A stretch of DNA of 64,000 nt from positions 1 to 64,000 of the forward strand of contig JAUILA010000002.1 of the NCBI GenBank assembly GCA_030432655.1, in the 5' to 3' direction. Origin of the DNA: Bacteroidia bacterium (GTDB lineage Bacteria; Bacteroidota; Bacteroidia; Cytophagales; Cyclobacteriaceae). Shown here piece by piece: positions 48,903 through 59,200 of the stretch. Positions within the stretch are counted from its first letter, which is position 1. Every line of letters begins with the position of its first letter. The translations under genes and the position numbers were made by a program. The notes below the pieces were generated by a model, which was not told the origin of the DNA, did no database searches, and saw only the letters and a program-made list of their open reading frames with translations.

Positions 48903-49817
48903 TCACCCGATGTCACCGGAAATAATCAATTCGGTCTCATCAATGTCAACATCCACGTTCAATACCGGAACAAGAACCGGTATCTGACCGGGAGCCGGGG
49001 CAAGTATGGGATAAGGATCCTCAAATTTGAAGATCGGGAAGTTTTTGGCAAGCTCATCTGCCACCCAGGTCAGTATGAAATCAAACAGACCGAAGCTGAC
49101 ACCAAGAAGATCCGATAACCACTCATCGATATCATCCACAATATCCAGCAGGCCGCGGACTACATCCACAATACCCCCCAGCAACCAGGATAAGGCATCG
49201 CGTACCCATCCGGGCAGCCAGCCCAGTAAGCCGTCGATGGCAAATTCAATGGCCGAGTCCAGGATATTACCAACCGTATCTGAAATATCAATAAGGTCAA
49301 AATCTATCCAGATTGGATCCAGGAAAAATTGCCATTCGTGCTGGTTCCCCGAAAAGAATGCCTGGTGGTCACTCATGCCGGCATGTGCCGGGTTGGTGAA
49401 ATACGATGCGTCAATATCAAATGCCCCGGAAATTTCACTGGTAATAATACCACTCAGATCAAGCGGAATAGTAATGTCGGGGTTAGCGGAGAAAATGCAT
49501 ATTTCCGGCAGGCGTACCCAGCAGCCACCAAACGGTGACGGAATAATACACCAGCCTCCAACACAGATTTCCGGAAGATCAATGCCAAGGGTCAGGGTGA
49601 GGGGGTCGATAACCACATCGAGCTCACTGATATGAACTTCGTCCGGAGAATCCTTCAAATCAATGGAACCTCCTTCAAGCCGGATGCCGGCGCTGTAGGA
49701 AGCCGTAAACGGACCAAACGAACCGGAATCAGAAGTGGATACGGCCAGACTGTCTCGCAAATTCTCAAACAAGCCTTTGAATGCTTTTTCGGATGCTGCT
49801 AAATTAATATGTGCCAT
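48903..49817 (-). CDS. Unknown protein with amphipathic-helix core, second gene of an unassigned operon
   Basis: A 304-residue acidic protein without signal peptide. Residues 1-25 form an amphipathic helix. Residues 30-150 are strand-rich with two Cys/Trp/Pro motifs (LPEICVGGWCIIPSPFGGC, then RLPEICIF). Residues 185-255 are a dense run of Trp/Leu/Ile-rich amphipathic helices (GLLGWLPGWVRDALSWLLGG, then DIDEWLSDLLG). It ends with a strand (DETELIISGDIG). The layout resembles lipid-binding or membrane-active proteins, but I cannot name a family. It follows the first gene by 6 bases. Confidence 0.6.
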   Translation of the reverse strand: MAHINLAASEKAFKGLFENLRDSLAVSTSDSGSFGPFTASYSAGIRLEGGSIDLKDSPDEVHISELDVVIDPLTLTLGIDLPEICVGGWCIIPSPFGGCWVRLPEICIFSANPDITIPLDLSGIITSEISGAFDIDASYFTNPAHAGMSDHQAFFSGNQHEWQFFLDPIWIDFDLIDISDTVGNILDSAIEFAIDGLLGWLPGWVRDALSWLLGGIVDVVRGLLDIVDDIDEWLSDLLGVSFGLFDFILTWVADELAKNFPIFKFEDPYPILAPAPGQIPVLVPVLNVDVDIDETELIISGDIG

Positions 49818-49823
49818 GACGTA

Positions 49824-50639
49824 TCAGATTAGGTTTAAAAATGCATTTAACTGGTTGTTGCTCACGGAGGGGTTGAATGGGATGTCCCCGGTCACCGGAG
49901 CAGGTGCGATCGTGATGAAATCATTCATACTGAACACAAGGTCGTTCAGGGCAATCCGTACCTTGGGCAGAATTCCAAGACGAAGTGATGTGCTTATGTA
50001 ACATTCCAGGGAATTTTCAAGTCCGTTCGGGAGAATGTCCACAAGCTCCAGTCCGTCCAGACGAAGCTGAATAAAACCATTGCTTCGGATGACCTGTAGT
50101 GTCGCATACAATTCAAGGCAGAAACATTCAACCTTTCTGGATGGAATTGGTTTGGTTGGAGGTTCCGGGTCCGGCCGGTCCTTGCCCGTTGGGTCCTGGG
50201 GAATGTCGATCAGTTCATCGATCAGTTTATCAGTAATTTCCCTTTCCGGACACGATACCCCGCCACAGACCTTCCCTTTCAGGGCAATCCGTTGCTCATT
50301 GAGCGGCGGATTCAGTTCCGTAGGTAGTGTAATGAGGTTTCCCGGGTGGAAATCAACCAGGAATTCCGTTAGCTGAAACGTATAACTCAATCCATACGGG
50401 CCGGTATATCCGATTATCGGCATGTAAGGAAGAACAGTGACCAGCGGATTATTAAACTCCTGCACCGCCAGATGGAATTCGATCTTGCTGCAGAGTCGCG
50501 GTTCGTATTTCGGGCTTGCCAGGTCCTGGGTCGAATAATTAAACAGGGATGGCCGTTGGGTCATTATGTGCCTGATAATATGGTTAAACCCATCTTCGTG
50601 AAAGCTGGCAAACAAGTCAGAATGATCGGTTAGTGGCAT
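49824..50639 (-). CDS. Unknown protein, first gene of an unassigned operon
   Basis: A 271-residue protein without signal peptide. It begins with an amphipathic helix (DLFASFHEDGFNHIIRHI), followed by strand-rich sequence, a Pro/Asp-rich linker (about residues 145-170) and two cysteine-bearing pieces (KVCGGVSC and VECFCLELYA). It ends PSVSNNQLNAFLNLI, which resembles in pattern the tail of the next gene's product. Both N-termini and C-termini of these two proteins are thus alike in style, suggesting related folds or a shared assembly. Family not recognised. Confidence 0.6.
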   Translation of the reverse strand: MPLTDHSDLFASFHEDGFNHIIRHIMTQRPSLFNYSTQDLASPKYEPRLCSKIEFHLAVQEFNNPLVTVLPYMPIIGYTGPYGLSYTFQLTEFLVDFHPGNLITLPTELNPPLNEQRIALKGKVCGGVSCPEREITDKLIDELIDIPQDPTGKDRPDPEPPTKPIPSRKVECFCLELYATLQVIRSNGFIQLRLDGLELVDILPNGLENSLECYISTSLRLGILPKVRIALNDLVFSMNDFITIAPAPVTGDIPFNPSVSNNQLNAFLNLI

Positions 50640-50898
50640 GTCTGAATTTTTTAAGTTAAAATAAAATTGTTGAGAAGAGGATCCGGTGGGATCGGTAAAA
50701 GACCGTTTGAGATCTTGCCTGCGTCATTCTCCCGGGAAGGTGCCGGCCAGGAATATAATGCTAAGGTATCTGTTGCGGGGACCGGATAAATCACTAGTAG
50801 TAGTTAAATCCGCCTTAATTTGTAAGAAATGGATCATTTAGGATGCTGCAGGCAACCTGATCCTTTTTTGATTAACCCGGATTTCGTACTTTTCAGGC

Positions 50899-51411
50899 AT
50901 GAAACAAGTCATATCCATGTTATTCGTGCTGCTTGCACTGACCGGTTGCAATTCCGGAGAGAACACTAATTCCGAAAGCGGGTCTGCCGGTTCTGAAAAC
51001 ACCGCTGAGTCAGTCGCAACAGATCTGCCGTCGATGCCGGTGACCATGACCGACAGGATGATGTACAATATGGATGAGCTGAAAGGAAAGACCATCCTGG
51101 TCCTTTTTCAGCCCGATTGTGATCACTGCCAGCGGGAAGCAGCAAGTATCCAGGAAAACCTGGATAGCTTTAGTGAATACCAGGTTTATTTCATCTCCAG
51201 TGCTTCCCTGCCTGAACTGCTTCAGTTTGCCGAAACCTATAAATTGGATAATGCCTCAAATTTCCATTTCGGAAGCGCAACCGTAGATAATATCGTTGGC
51301 AATTTCGGATCCATTCCTACTCCTTCGATGTATATTTATTCGGACACAGGAAATCTCGTGAAGGAATTTGAAGGGGAAACGCCGATTGAAGAAATTCTCG
51401 AAGTTATTTAA
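50899..51411 (+). CDS. Thioredoxin-like lipoprotein (TlpA/AhpC-TSA type)
   Basis: A 170-residue lipoprotein with lipobox LALTGC and a Ser/Glu-rich linker to about residue 40. The thioredoxin fold follows with the redox motif CDHC in LVLFQPDCDHCQREA and the cis-proline in IPTPSMYIY. It is periplasmic and may reduce disulfides, for example in cytochrome or envelope protein maturation. It is divergent from the unassigned three-gene operon. Confidence 0.82.
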   Translation: MKQVISMLFVLLALTGCNSGENTNSESGSAGSENTAESVATDLPSMPVTMTDRMMYNMDELKGKTILVLFQPDCDHCQREAASIQENLDSFSEYQVYFISSASLPELLQFAETYKLDNASNFHFGSATVDNIVGNFGSIPTPSMYIYSDTGNLVKEFEGETPIEEILEVI

Positions 51412-51447
51412 ATATACATGAAGGTGTATTTACCTAACTGATTTTCT

Positions 51448-51645
51448 ATGGCTGATGGAAGAAAACGGTCCGACGTTATGGTCGGAATGACTGTAGAGGT
51501 TGTTCAGAAACACCACCAGCGGACAGGTGAGCTCACCCAGGGGGTTGTTAGAAAGCTGTTGACGAAATCATCCTATCACCCGCACGGCATTAAGGTGATG
51601 CTGGAAGATGGCATTGTCGGACGGGTGAAGGAAATTTCTGATTAA
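51448..51645 (+). CDS. YwbE family protein
   Basis: A 65-residue basic protein matching the YwbE/DUF2196 family over its full length (GRKRSDVMVGMTVEVVQK, then GELTQGVVRKLLT and HPHGIKVMLEDGIVGRV). The sequence has an SH3/KOW-like strand pattern. Function is not established. It lies 36 bases after the thioredoxin-like lipoprotein. Confidence 0.85.
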   Translation: MADGRKRSDVMVGMTVEVVQKHHQRTGELTQGVVRKLLTKSSYHPHGIKVMLEDGIVGRVKEISD

Positions 51646-52226
51646 CCTGGTAGTGTTGGTTTTGTTTTCGTAATCAGGCGCAGGCAAAACCAGTCTGGAA
51701 TTTCTGGTTATTCAGATAATGTGTAATTCCATTATTTGATGGGATTCGGATTTGGAAAGTAAATTAACTCATGAATATTACAGTGTTTGCTTTTAGCTTG
51801 CTTCAGGAAAACATTTGATTTATCTTCTCTCTGCGCCCTGCAGTATCCCTTCGAATAACCCCGGACAATCAGTTGTAACCAGTCCATAATATATTGCTGG
51901 TCAGATGCTTTCATCAGCCGGCTCCACGCACGGATTTCATTTCAGTATGTCTGTGAAATATAATATTGGTTGTGTGATAATTATAGGTATCCGCTGAATG
52001 TGAATGTTTTTCATTCAAATTTATTACATAGTAACATGGAGGGATGAATCTTCTTTCATCAAGAAAAATTCAGGCATTATTCCCAAATTGGGTCGGATTT
52101 TATCCTCTTTAACCCCTGTTTTAACTGGATAGGACACCGGATACTTGATCCGTCCGGTACAGGATATCTGGCAGGTTACATCCAACATTATTAATACATT
52201 AATAGGAGAACCAAACCTAGATTGAG
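51646..52226. other. Long intergenic region without recognised gene
   Basis: Some 580 bases of rather AT-rich sequence. A 60-codon frame on the minus strand (51732-51914) has no recognisable family. A Shine-Dalgarno-like AGGAG at 52205-52209 precedes the next gene. No RNA gene or terminator is evident. Confidence 0.5.
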
Positions 52227-52754
52227 ATGACCTCGACCATAATTACATTTTTTCTGCTAAGTATTACAGGCACTTCTTATAATTCGGATATTAAAGACGA
52301 ATTGGAAAAGACGTATTCTGCATTTGTCGAATGCAGCAGTCAGTCAGAAACTGCTTGTGAATCTTTTACCTACCAGGCCCTGGGTCAGGTCTATCAGGAG
52401 CAGTCCTTCTTTGATATTAATACCAACGATAAATTTTACCAATTGCTGAAGGACGGGGGTAATTGGGAAGAATTGGGTCAGGCCTATAACCAGGAGGTAT
52501 TAAGGAAGGCTCAGGAAAAGGCGAATGCTGGCAAGGCAGTAGTGGCTGTTTATACCAATAAAAACGATCAGCCACTACATGTGGCCGTTATTCTTCCGGG
52601 TGATTTGAACCAGTCTGGCTCCTGGGGACTGATTGTCCCGAATTCAGCTTCTTTTCCGGATTTTGACCCGGATCACGCCTTTGTTAATAAGCCGTTGTCT
52701 TATGCTTTTGAAAAACGGAACCTGCTTTCGATTAAAATCTATGCGCTCGAGTAA
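52227..52754 (+). CDS. Small exported protein, possible NlpC/P60-like cysteine hydrolase
   Basis: A 175-residue protein with a short hydrophobic N-terminus (STIITFFLLSITGTS). Cys44 starts a helix (TACESFTYQALGQVY) and His118 lies in a strand (QPLHVAVILPGD), followed by Asn139. This order, Cys on a helix, then His on a strand, is that of NlpC/P60 and CHAP-type peptidases or amidases, including small peptidoglycan amidase effectors. No family match can be asserted; the reading is structural and weak. It converges on an MFS gene. Confidence 0.5.
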   Translation: MTSTIITFFLLSITGTSYNSDIKDELEKTYSAFVECSSQSETACESFTYQALGQVYQEQSFFDINTNDKFYQLLKDGGNWEELGQAYNQEVLRKAQEKANAGKAVVAVYTNKNDQPLHVAVILPGDLNQSGSWGLIVPNSASFPDFDPDHAFVNKPLSYAFEKRNLLSIKIYALE

Positions 52755-52762
52755 TCGGCATT

Positions 52763-54010
52763 CTAAGTTTGCTCAACGTCTTCACGGAGATCCAGCTTGC
52801 GGAAGCGGGGCGATAAGATCGCCGTAGCACCTACTGTAATCAATGTCATGGTTCCGCCAAAAACTACGGCCGTGACCGTCCCCATTAGTTTGGCCGTTAC
52901 ACCACTTTCAAAAGCGCCCAGTTCATTCGAGGATCCAACAAAGATTGAATTGACGGAGGCAACACGGCCACGCATATTATCCGGTGTCTTGAGCTGGAGA
53001 ATGGTCTGGCGGATGATCATACTGATTCCGTCAACTGATCCACTGACAAAAAGGGCGAATAATGACAGCCAGAAATTCGTGGACACTCCGAACACGACTA
53101 TACAAACTCCAAATCCGAATACAGCCCATAGAAGTTTTTTGCCCGCATTCCTGTGCAGGGGAAAGTGGGCGGAAGTCACCATCATAAGAAACGCGCCAAC
53201 CGCCGGGGCGGCACGGAGAAAACCAAATCCTTCAGCCCCTACTTCGAGGATATCCTGGGCATACACGGGGAGAAGTGCCACGGCGCCGCCAAAGAGAACG
53301 GCAATCATATCCAGGGTAAGGGCGATCAGTACCGATTTCGTCCGGAAGACAAATTGAAGCCCGTCCTTCAGGCTTTGCATTACGGGCTCGCCTAACTTTG
53401 GATTAATTACAGGTTTCTTTGAAATACGGAATAAGGCAGTCAATGCGATCAACGAGAATCCGAAAATCAGGATCATCGACCAGTGAACGCCGATCCAGCT
53501 GATGGAAAAACCCGCCACGGCCGGTCCGAGCACCGCACCCATCTGCCAGATCGAACTGCTCCAGGTGGCAGCATTTGGATAAATCTTTTTCGGGACGATA
53601 AGTGCCAGGAGCGAAAAGATGGTCGGACCGATAAATGACCTGACAATTCCACCCAGGAAAACAAGAAGGTAGATCGAATACAGAATGGAGCGTTTTGACA
53701 TGCCTTCTGTTACCTCCGGCCAGGTCACCAGGAAAAGCCCGAAACTGATACAGGAGAATCCAAGGATACAACGAATAAGGAGCGATCGTTTTTCATTCTG
53801 ATCGACATAATGACCGGCGAACAATGCCATGGCCACGGCGGGCACTACCTCCATCAGGCCGATTATGCCCAGGGAGAGAGGGTCCTTGGTCAGTGAGTAT
53901 ACTTCCCATTCAATCACAATGAACTGCATGCTCCACGCAAAAACCATGGCAAACCTGACCAGCAGAAAGATGTTGAATTCTTTGAAGCGCAGCGCGGCGT
54001 AGGGATCCAT
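52763..54010 (-). CDS. MFS transporter, MFS_3/EntS type
   Basis: A 415-residue protein with about twelve membrane segments and the layout of MFS_3 exporters (EntS-like). The loop after segment 2 carries AGHYVDQNEKRSLL, a variant of the MFS signature, and MRGRVASVNSIFVG marks the second half. Such proteins export siderophores or drugs by proton exchange. No siderophore genes are nearby. Confidence 0.85.
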   Translation of the reverse strand: MDPYAALRFKEFNIFLLVRFAMVFAWSMQFIVIEWEVYSLTKDPLSLGIIGLMEVVPAVAMALFAGHYVDQNEKRSLLIRCILGFSCISFGLFLVTWPEVTEGMSKRSILYSIYLLVFLGGIVRSFIGPTIFSLLALIVPKKIYPNAATWSSSIWQMGAVLGPAVAGFSISWIGVHWSMILIFGFSLIALTALFRISKKPVINPKLGEPVMQSLKDGLQFVFRTKSVLIALTLDMIAVLFGGAVALLPVYAQDILEVGAEGFGFLRAAPAVGAFLMMVTSAHFPLHRNAGKKLLWAVFGFGVCIVVFGVSTNFWLSLFALFVSGSVDGISMIIRQTILQLKTPDNMRGRVASVNSIFVGSSNELGAFESGVTAKLMGTVTAVVFGGTMTLITVGATAILSPRFRKLDLREDVEQT

Positions 54011-54099
54011 TTTTGAATGTTAGAGTCGCTAAACTAATGCTTCTTTTCGGGAAATACAGTCAGGATAAGAGACCCGGTTAAGAATTTACCATTTTAGGT

Positions 54100-54525
54100 T
54101 CAGGAAGGATTAAAAACAGGATCTGTCGGATATTCGGAATAAGCTATGGTTCGTATTGAATAAGGGGTAAGTTTATCTCCCTCATTTTTGTAAGTTATCC
54201 CAAATACTTTTTCTCCGCACGACAGTTTTACCCTGTACAGAAATGTTAACAATTCGGGTGCGGATTTTTTCGATTCCATGAACGAAACACGTCTGGCCCT
54301 GCAATTTTCAAAGCCCTCATAATATTTCTCAAGTTTCAATTTCGATACAGGATCAGGAGAGTAGCTCATATATTCATCCTGAACTTTTTTGTCATCCCAG
54401 ATGTGCCGGGCAAATCGCATGCTTTGTTCATAGGCGGCTAACTCGCTCCCGGTGAAATTTTTAGTGGAGGTGCAGTTTGTCAGGTACAGCACGAGAATGG
54501 CCAGCGTCGGAAAGAGTTTTTTCAT
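54100..54525 (-). CDS. Small lipoprotein, unknown
   Basis: A 141-residue protein with lipobox-like VLYLTNC after a hydrophobic signal. The mature part contains two further cysteines (ENCRAR, KLSCGE) that could pair. No family is recognised. It is divergently oriented to the next small membrane protein. Confidence 0.65.
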   Translation of the reverse strand: MKKLFPTLAILVLYLTNCTSTKNFTGSELAAYEQSMRFARHIWDDKKVQDEYMSYSPDPVSKLKLEKYYEGFENCRARRVSFMESKKSAPELLTFLYRVKLSCGEKVFGITYKNEGDKLTPYSIRTIAYSEYPTDPVFNPS

Positions 54526-54593
54526 AACTTCAGCTTTGGTGTAGTGGTACCATAATTATGCCACTTCTATTAAAAGCCTTCGGGGTCAATTTA

Positions 54594-54794
54594 ATGAATA
54601 TTCGAACCATCATTTTACTTTTGTTTACCGTACTGGAAGTTCTTATCGCAATAGGCGGAACAGGCTTTGCCATTTATAAGGGAGTGAAGCTGAACAGCTT
54701 CTGGGAAGGATTGAAGTGGTTCTGGGTAGCTGTTGGAATTCTGCTGATTTTAAAACTTATCGAGTTTGGAGTATTGTTTATGATTCCGGTTTAA
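54594..54794 (+). CDS. Small two-helix membrane protein
   Basis: A 66-residue protein with two hydrophobic segments (residues 4-25 and 41-63) separated by a short polar loop (KGVKLNSFWEG). The start at 54594 is preferred to an upstream ATG at 54558, which would add a short nonpolar leader. Family unknown. Confidence 0.5.
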   Translation: MNIRTIILLLFTVLEVLIAIGGTGFAIYKGVKLNSFWEGLKWFWVAVGILLILKLIEFGVLFMIPV

Positions 54795-54916
54795 TACAGT
54801 ATTGCCGGCAATAAGTTCGATAAATATTTTTTCGATGAAGTTCATGCGTGATGAGATGGAAATTGGCAGATTTTGAATCTAGTTAACAGATGATGCCAAT
54901 AGCATAATGTATTAAA

Positions 54917-54945
54917 AAAGCGCAAGCTGAAATGACTTGCGCTTT
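54917..54945. terminator. Convergent hairpin terminator
   Basis: A 10-bp perfect stem (AAAGCGCAAG / CTTGCGCTTT) with a nine-base loop sits between convergent genes; T-rich sequence follows. Confidence 0.75.
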
Positions 54946-54988
54946 ATGAGCTATTTTTTATTTACATTGTTGCAGTGCGTTGTTCTAT

Positions 54989-56083
54989 TCAATTTTTTAA
55001 TGGAGAAAGATGTTCGTGAACTATTTTCCATTCACCATTTATTTTAACGAATAACAAAGTAATTAGATTATTGACTCTAATTTCTCCATACTCCTTATGA
55101 TCCAATATAAAATCAGAGGTAAAGGTTACATTAGCTACATTCCCAAAAAATACAGCAACTTTCAAAGTCCCTTCGACAGCGGCAAATTGAATAATTCCAT
55201 TCTCTTTAATATCTTCACCAAATAGCTGACGTTCATTATGTTCGTTACCCTCACTATCGAAAGATTCTCCTCCATTGAATTCAACAAACTTATCTCCATA
55301 GGCATGAAAGGAGATTAGTTTATCCATATGTTTGCTATCATAGCCTTTTCCAGCTCCATCAGTTATAGTTTGTCCAATGGCCGCAAAAGTCTCTAAGACC
55401 TCTGCTTGTGCTTGCGGATACTCCTGGTTAATTGGAGATGAACCATTGGCAGCGCTTCTGGATAAAGTTGAACTTTTAGAAGACGATATTGATTCTTCAG
55501 CTACAGGAGAATGATGTTCGTGAACCATTTTCCAATCACCATTTACTTTAACAAATAACAAAGTGATTAGATTATTGACTCTAATTTCTCCATAGACTTT
55601 ATGATCCAATATAAAATCTGAGATAAAGGTTACATTAGCTACATTCCCAAAATATACAGCAACTTTCAAAGTCCCTTCGACCGTGGCAAATTGAATAATT
55701 CCATTTTCTTTAATGTCTTCACCAAATAGCTGACGTTCATTATGTTCGTTACCCTCACTATCGAAAGATTCTCCTCCATTGAACTCAACAAACTTATCTC
55801 CATAGGCATGAAAAGAGATAAGCTGATCCATAAAGGCGCTATAATATCCTTGTCCAGCTCCATCAGATATAGTTTGTCCGATGGCCGCAAAAGTCTCTAA
55901 GACCTCTGCTTGTGCTTGCAGATACTCCTGGTTAATTGGAGATGAACCATTGGCAGCGGTACTGGATAAAGCTAAACGTTCAGAAGAAAATACTGATTCT
56001 TCAACATTCTCTTCATTATCTAAACACCCAGATAATAGGAAAAAGGATGTTAGAATTACTGTTAATAGTGGTTTTGTTTTCAT
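54989..56083 (-). CDS. Lipoprotein of two tandem NTF2/SnoaL-like domains
   Basis: A 364-residue lipoprotein (lipobox LLSGC at about residue 20) containing two nearly identical halves, residues 27-195 and 195-364. Each has the NTF2-like pattern: a long first helix (QAQAEVLETFAAIGQTI), FVEFNGGESFDSEGNEHNER, then strands ending WKMVHEHHSP or WKIVHEHLSP. The repeat is also close at DNA level with a 504-base period, so it arose recently. The strand pattern is like SnoaL/DUF4440 proteins. Function unknown. Composition is AT-rich, like the sensor gene upstream of it. Confidence 0.75.
   Translation of the reverse strand: MKTKPLLTVILTSFFLLSGCLDNEENVEESVFSSERLALSSTAANGSSPINQEYLQAQAEVLETFAAIGQTISDGAGQGYYSAFMDQLISFHAYGDKFVEFNGGESFDSEGNEHNERQLFGEDIKENGIIQFATVEGTLKVAVYFGNVANVTFISDFILDHKVYGEIRVNNLITLLFVKVNGDWKMVHEHHSPVAEESISSSKSSTLSRSAANGSSPINQEYPQAQAEVLETFAAIGQTITDGAGKGYDSKHMDKLISFHAYGDKFVEFNGGESFDSEGNEHNERQLFGEDIKENGIIQFAAVEGTLKVAVFFGNVANVTFTSDFILDHKEYGEIRVNNLITLLFVKINGEWKIVHEHLSPLKN
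54997..56004. repeat. Tandem duplication, two 504-bp copies
   Basis: Copy 1 (54997-55500) and copy 2 (55501-56004) align with a constant offset of 504 bases and few substitutions. For example TGTTCGTGAA occurs at 55011 and 55515, and AACCATTGGCAGC at 55441 and 55945. The unit is 168 codons, so the duplication kept the reading frame and doubled the domain. Confidence 0.88.
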
Positions 56084-56269
56084 AATAATAACGTAAAATG
56101 ATCAATGTCTTATTTCAATATTTAAGCAATTGAATAAGATTACGCTATAAGATTAATGAAATGTCTTTGCCATGGAATGCACTATTTCATCAAAAGCTAG
56201 CACTGATTCTGAAAATCAAGTAAAGTGAGAGGCGTTTGTTTGTAAACGAGTATTTTTAGATACTATATA

Positions 56270-59200
56270 TTACTTAGAAAGTGCACTTGGAGCTCTGCCG
56301 AACTCGGTTTTAAAAGCACGACTAAAATAAGAAGGATTATTAAACCCAACATCGTAAGCAATTTCCGAGATGGTTTTATCTGTGGTTTGAATCAATTCTT
56401 TAGCTTTTTGGAGTCTAATGGATCTAATAAATAGTGCTGTAGATTTCCCGCTTGTCGCTTTTAGTTTTCTATACAATTGTGATTCGCTTATGTGCAATTC
56501 AAGAGCCAACTGATCAGGGCCAAAATCTGATTGGGTGATATTCTCATAAATAGTGGTAATGATTTTATCCAGAAACTTAGTTTCAGAATTTTTAACATTT
56601 TTGCTAAGCAGCTTTTCTAAACCTGTTTTTTCAAACTTGCTCAACATTTTCTTTCTTAATAGAATTAACTGATTGATTCGTGTTAATAATTCTGTTTTTT
56701 TAAATGGTTTTGTTAAATAAGCATCAGCTCCATGAGACAGGCCAGTGAGTCGATCTTCAAAAGTAGCTTTGGCGGTTAACATTATTATCGGGATGTGGTC
56801 GGTTAGTTCGTTTGTTTTTAAAGTCTGACAAACTTCAAAACCATCTTTTATGGGCATCATAACATCACTAATAATGATATCGGGTATTTTTTCTAAAGCT
56901 ATTTTTATTCCTGTTTCCCCATTATTAGCAGCTATTATCTGGTAATTTTCTATTAAACAGGTTTTAATAAAATGGGTTACATCAATATTATCTTCCACTA
57001 TGAGAACTAATGGCCGCCTAATATCAGACTGATCAGAAGATAAATTATTGTCTAATTCCGTTGGTGTAGCATTAGGTTTGAAAATTGATGTTGTTGAAAC
57101 AAATCCTAAACCATCTGAAAGAACAGCATTATTTGTAATAGGGATTTTAATACGGAACACACTGCCTTTCCCAAATGAACTTTCCACCTCTATTGAGCCA
57201 TTCATCAATTCTATAAAATCCTTAACCAACGTTAAACCAATACCCGTTCCTTTTTGGAGTTTTGATGAGGTATTATCTACTTGATAGAATTTATCGAAAA
57301 TATGTACAAGTTCATCCTTAGAAATTCCCAAGCCACTGTCTTTAATATTAATCTCAATGAAATCGGAAGTATTTATTTTTACTGTATCAATATTGACAAG
57401 TATTTTACCATTTTTTGAAGTGAATTTTAACGCATTAGAGAGTAGATTGGTAACAATGGCGGTAAATTTAGATACATCCAAATCCATTTTTAGATGTTGT
57501 ATATCACAGCGAACAGAAAAACTAATTTCCTTTTCTTCTGCGAGTGAATGAAAACTCTGAGTTAAATATTTAATCAAAGGAATAATATCAACCTGAATCA
57601 AATTTAGTTCCATCGTACCGCTTTCGATCTTAGCCAGATCTAGCATTTCGTTGATTAATTGCAATAAACCATCGCTATTACGATCGATGATGTCTAAAGA
57701 ATATTCAAGATCGTTATGTTGTTTATTTTCTAAACCTGATTTAATGGCACCAGTCATGCCTTTAATTACGGTAAGTGGTGTTCTGAATTCATGGGTAATA
57801 TTGGTGAATAAGGCATTCTTTAATTTGTCTACCTCTATTAGCCTTTTGCTTTCAGAATCCGCCATTTTTTTAGAAAGTTGAAAGCGATAAAATCTCTCAG
57901 CTAGGAAAGCAAGCACAGAAACATAAATAAGATAGGCCCACCAGGTTGACCACCAGGCTGGCTTAATTGTAAATGAAACAGCATTAGCGGTTTCATTCCA
58001 TAGTCCGTCACTATTAGAGGCAATTACTTCGAAGGTATAATCATTAGGTGGTAAGTTAAAATATCGGGCAGTGCGATCAAATCCTGCATTTACCCATTTA
58101 TCATTAATTGGTTTAAGTCTGTATTTATATTGATTCTTCTCGGAATTACTAAAATGTAAGGCGTTATATTTAAATGAGATATCATTTTGATTGTGAGCGA
58201 ATACCAGGGTCTTGGAATTACTATTTCCAGTGAGGTAGTTATTTTCAGAAATCATTAACTGGCTAATATCTATTTGCGGCGGATAAGGGTTTCCTATTAC
58301 TTGGTTGGGATGGAAAGAAACCAAACCATCATTCGCTCCCATATAAATTCGATTATTACTGGCTCTAAGGATTCCTGCGTTATATCTGCCTTTTGGCAGT
58401 CCGAGCGAAGATATTTCACCTGTCTTGGTATCAAATTTGGCTGGACCTGTTCTTGTTCCTACCCAGACAATCCCGTCATCTCCTGCGTCGATATGGATAA
58501 CATCATTACTGGGCAATCCATCAGCTTTAGTATATTGAATGTAAGTTCCATCTTTGGGATTTAGATGCACCAAACCTTTTGTCCAGGTACCTATTAAATA
58601 CCATCCTTTCTTGTCGATTATGATATCAATCATTTTAAACCCTTTAAGGTATTGATTGAACGTGTTTAGATTTCTTTCAAATAGGTACAGGGTACCTTCA
58701 TCTTTAAAATCTGATGCCCATATATCTCCATTAGAATCTTTAAGAACTACATTAAGAATGATATCCTCAGGTTCATCTTGATTTTTAAAAAGTTTAAAAG
58801 GCTTAAATGCTTTCTTTTCTTTATCGGAACGAAATAAACCGCCTTTACCACCGGTTACCCATAAATACCCCTCTGGGTCTTCGCAAATAAAATAGGGCGT
58901 ATAGCTAAACCCATCTTTTCCATCGTCGTCCCGTGTTAATTTAAAATGTTCAAAGGTTTCCGATTCGATATCCATTTTATCTATACCGCCATCACCAGTA
59001 CCCTCACCTTCTTCATAACCAGTACCTGTACCCAGCCAAAGAGTATTGCTGTTTTCTTGATATGCTGTCCGAACCCAATTATGTCCTATGCCTTTATTAT
59101 TGTCTTTATCATGTACATATTTTGTGATCTCATTTGTTTTGACATTCATTTTGCCGAGACCTTGTTGCAGAGACATTATCCAAATAATTCCGGGAGCGTA

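Noticed and set aside
51732-51914. 60-codon frame on the minus strand in the 51.6-52.2 kb spacer
   Set aside because: No family, no start signal and no coding-like neighbours; it could be chance in a long spacer.
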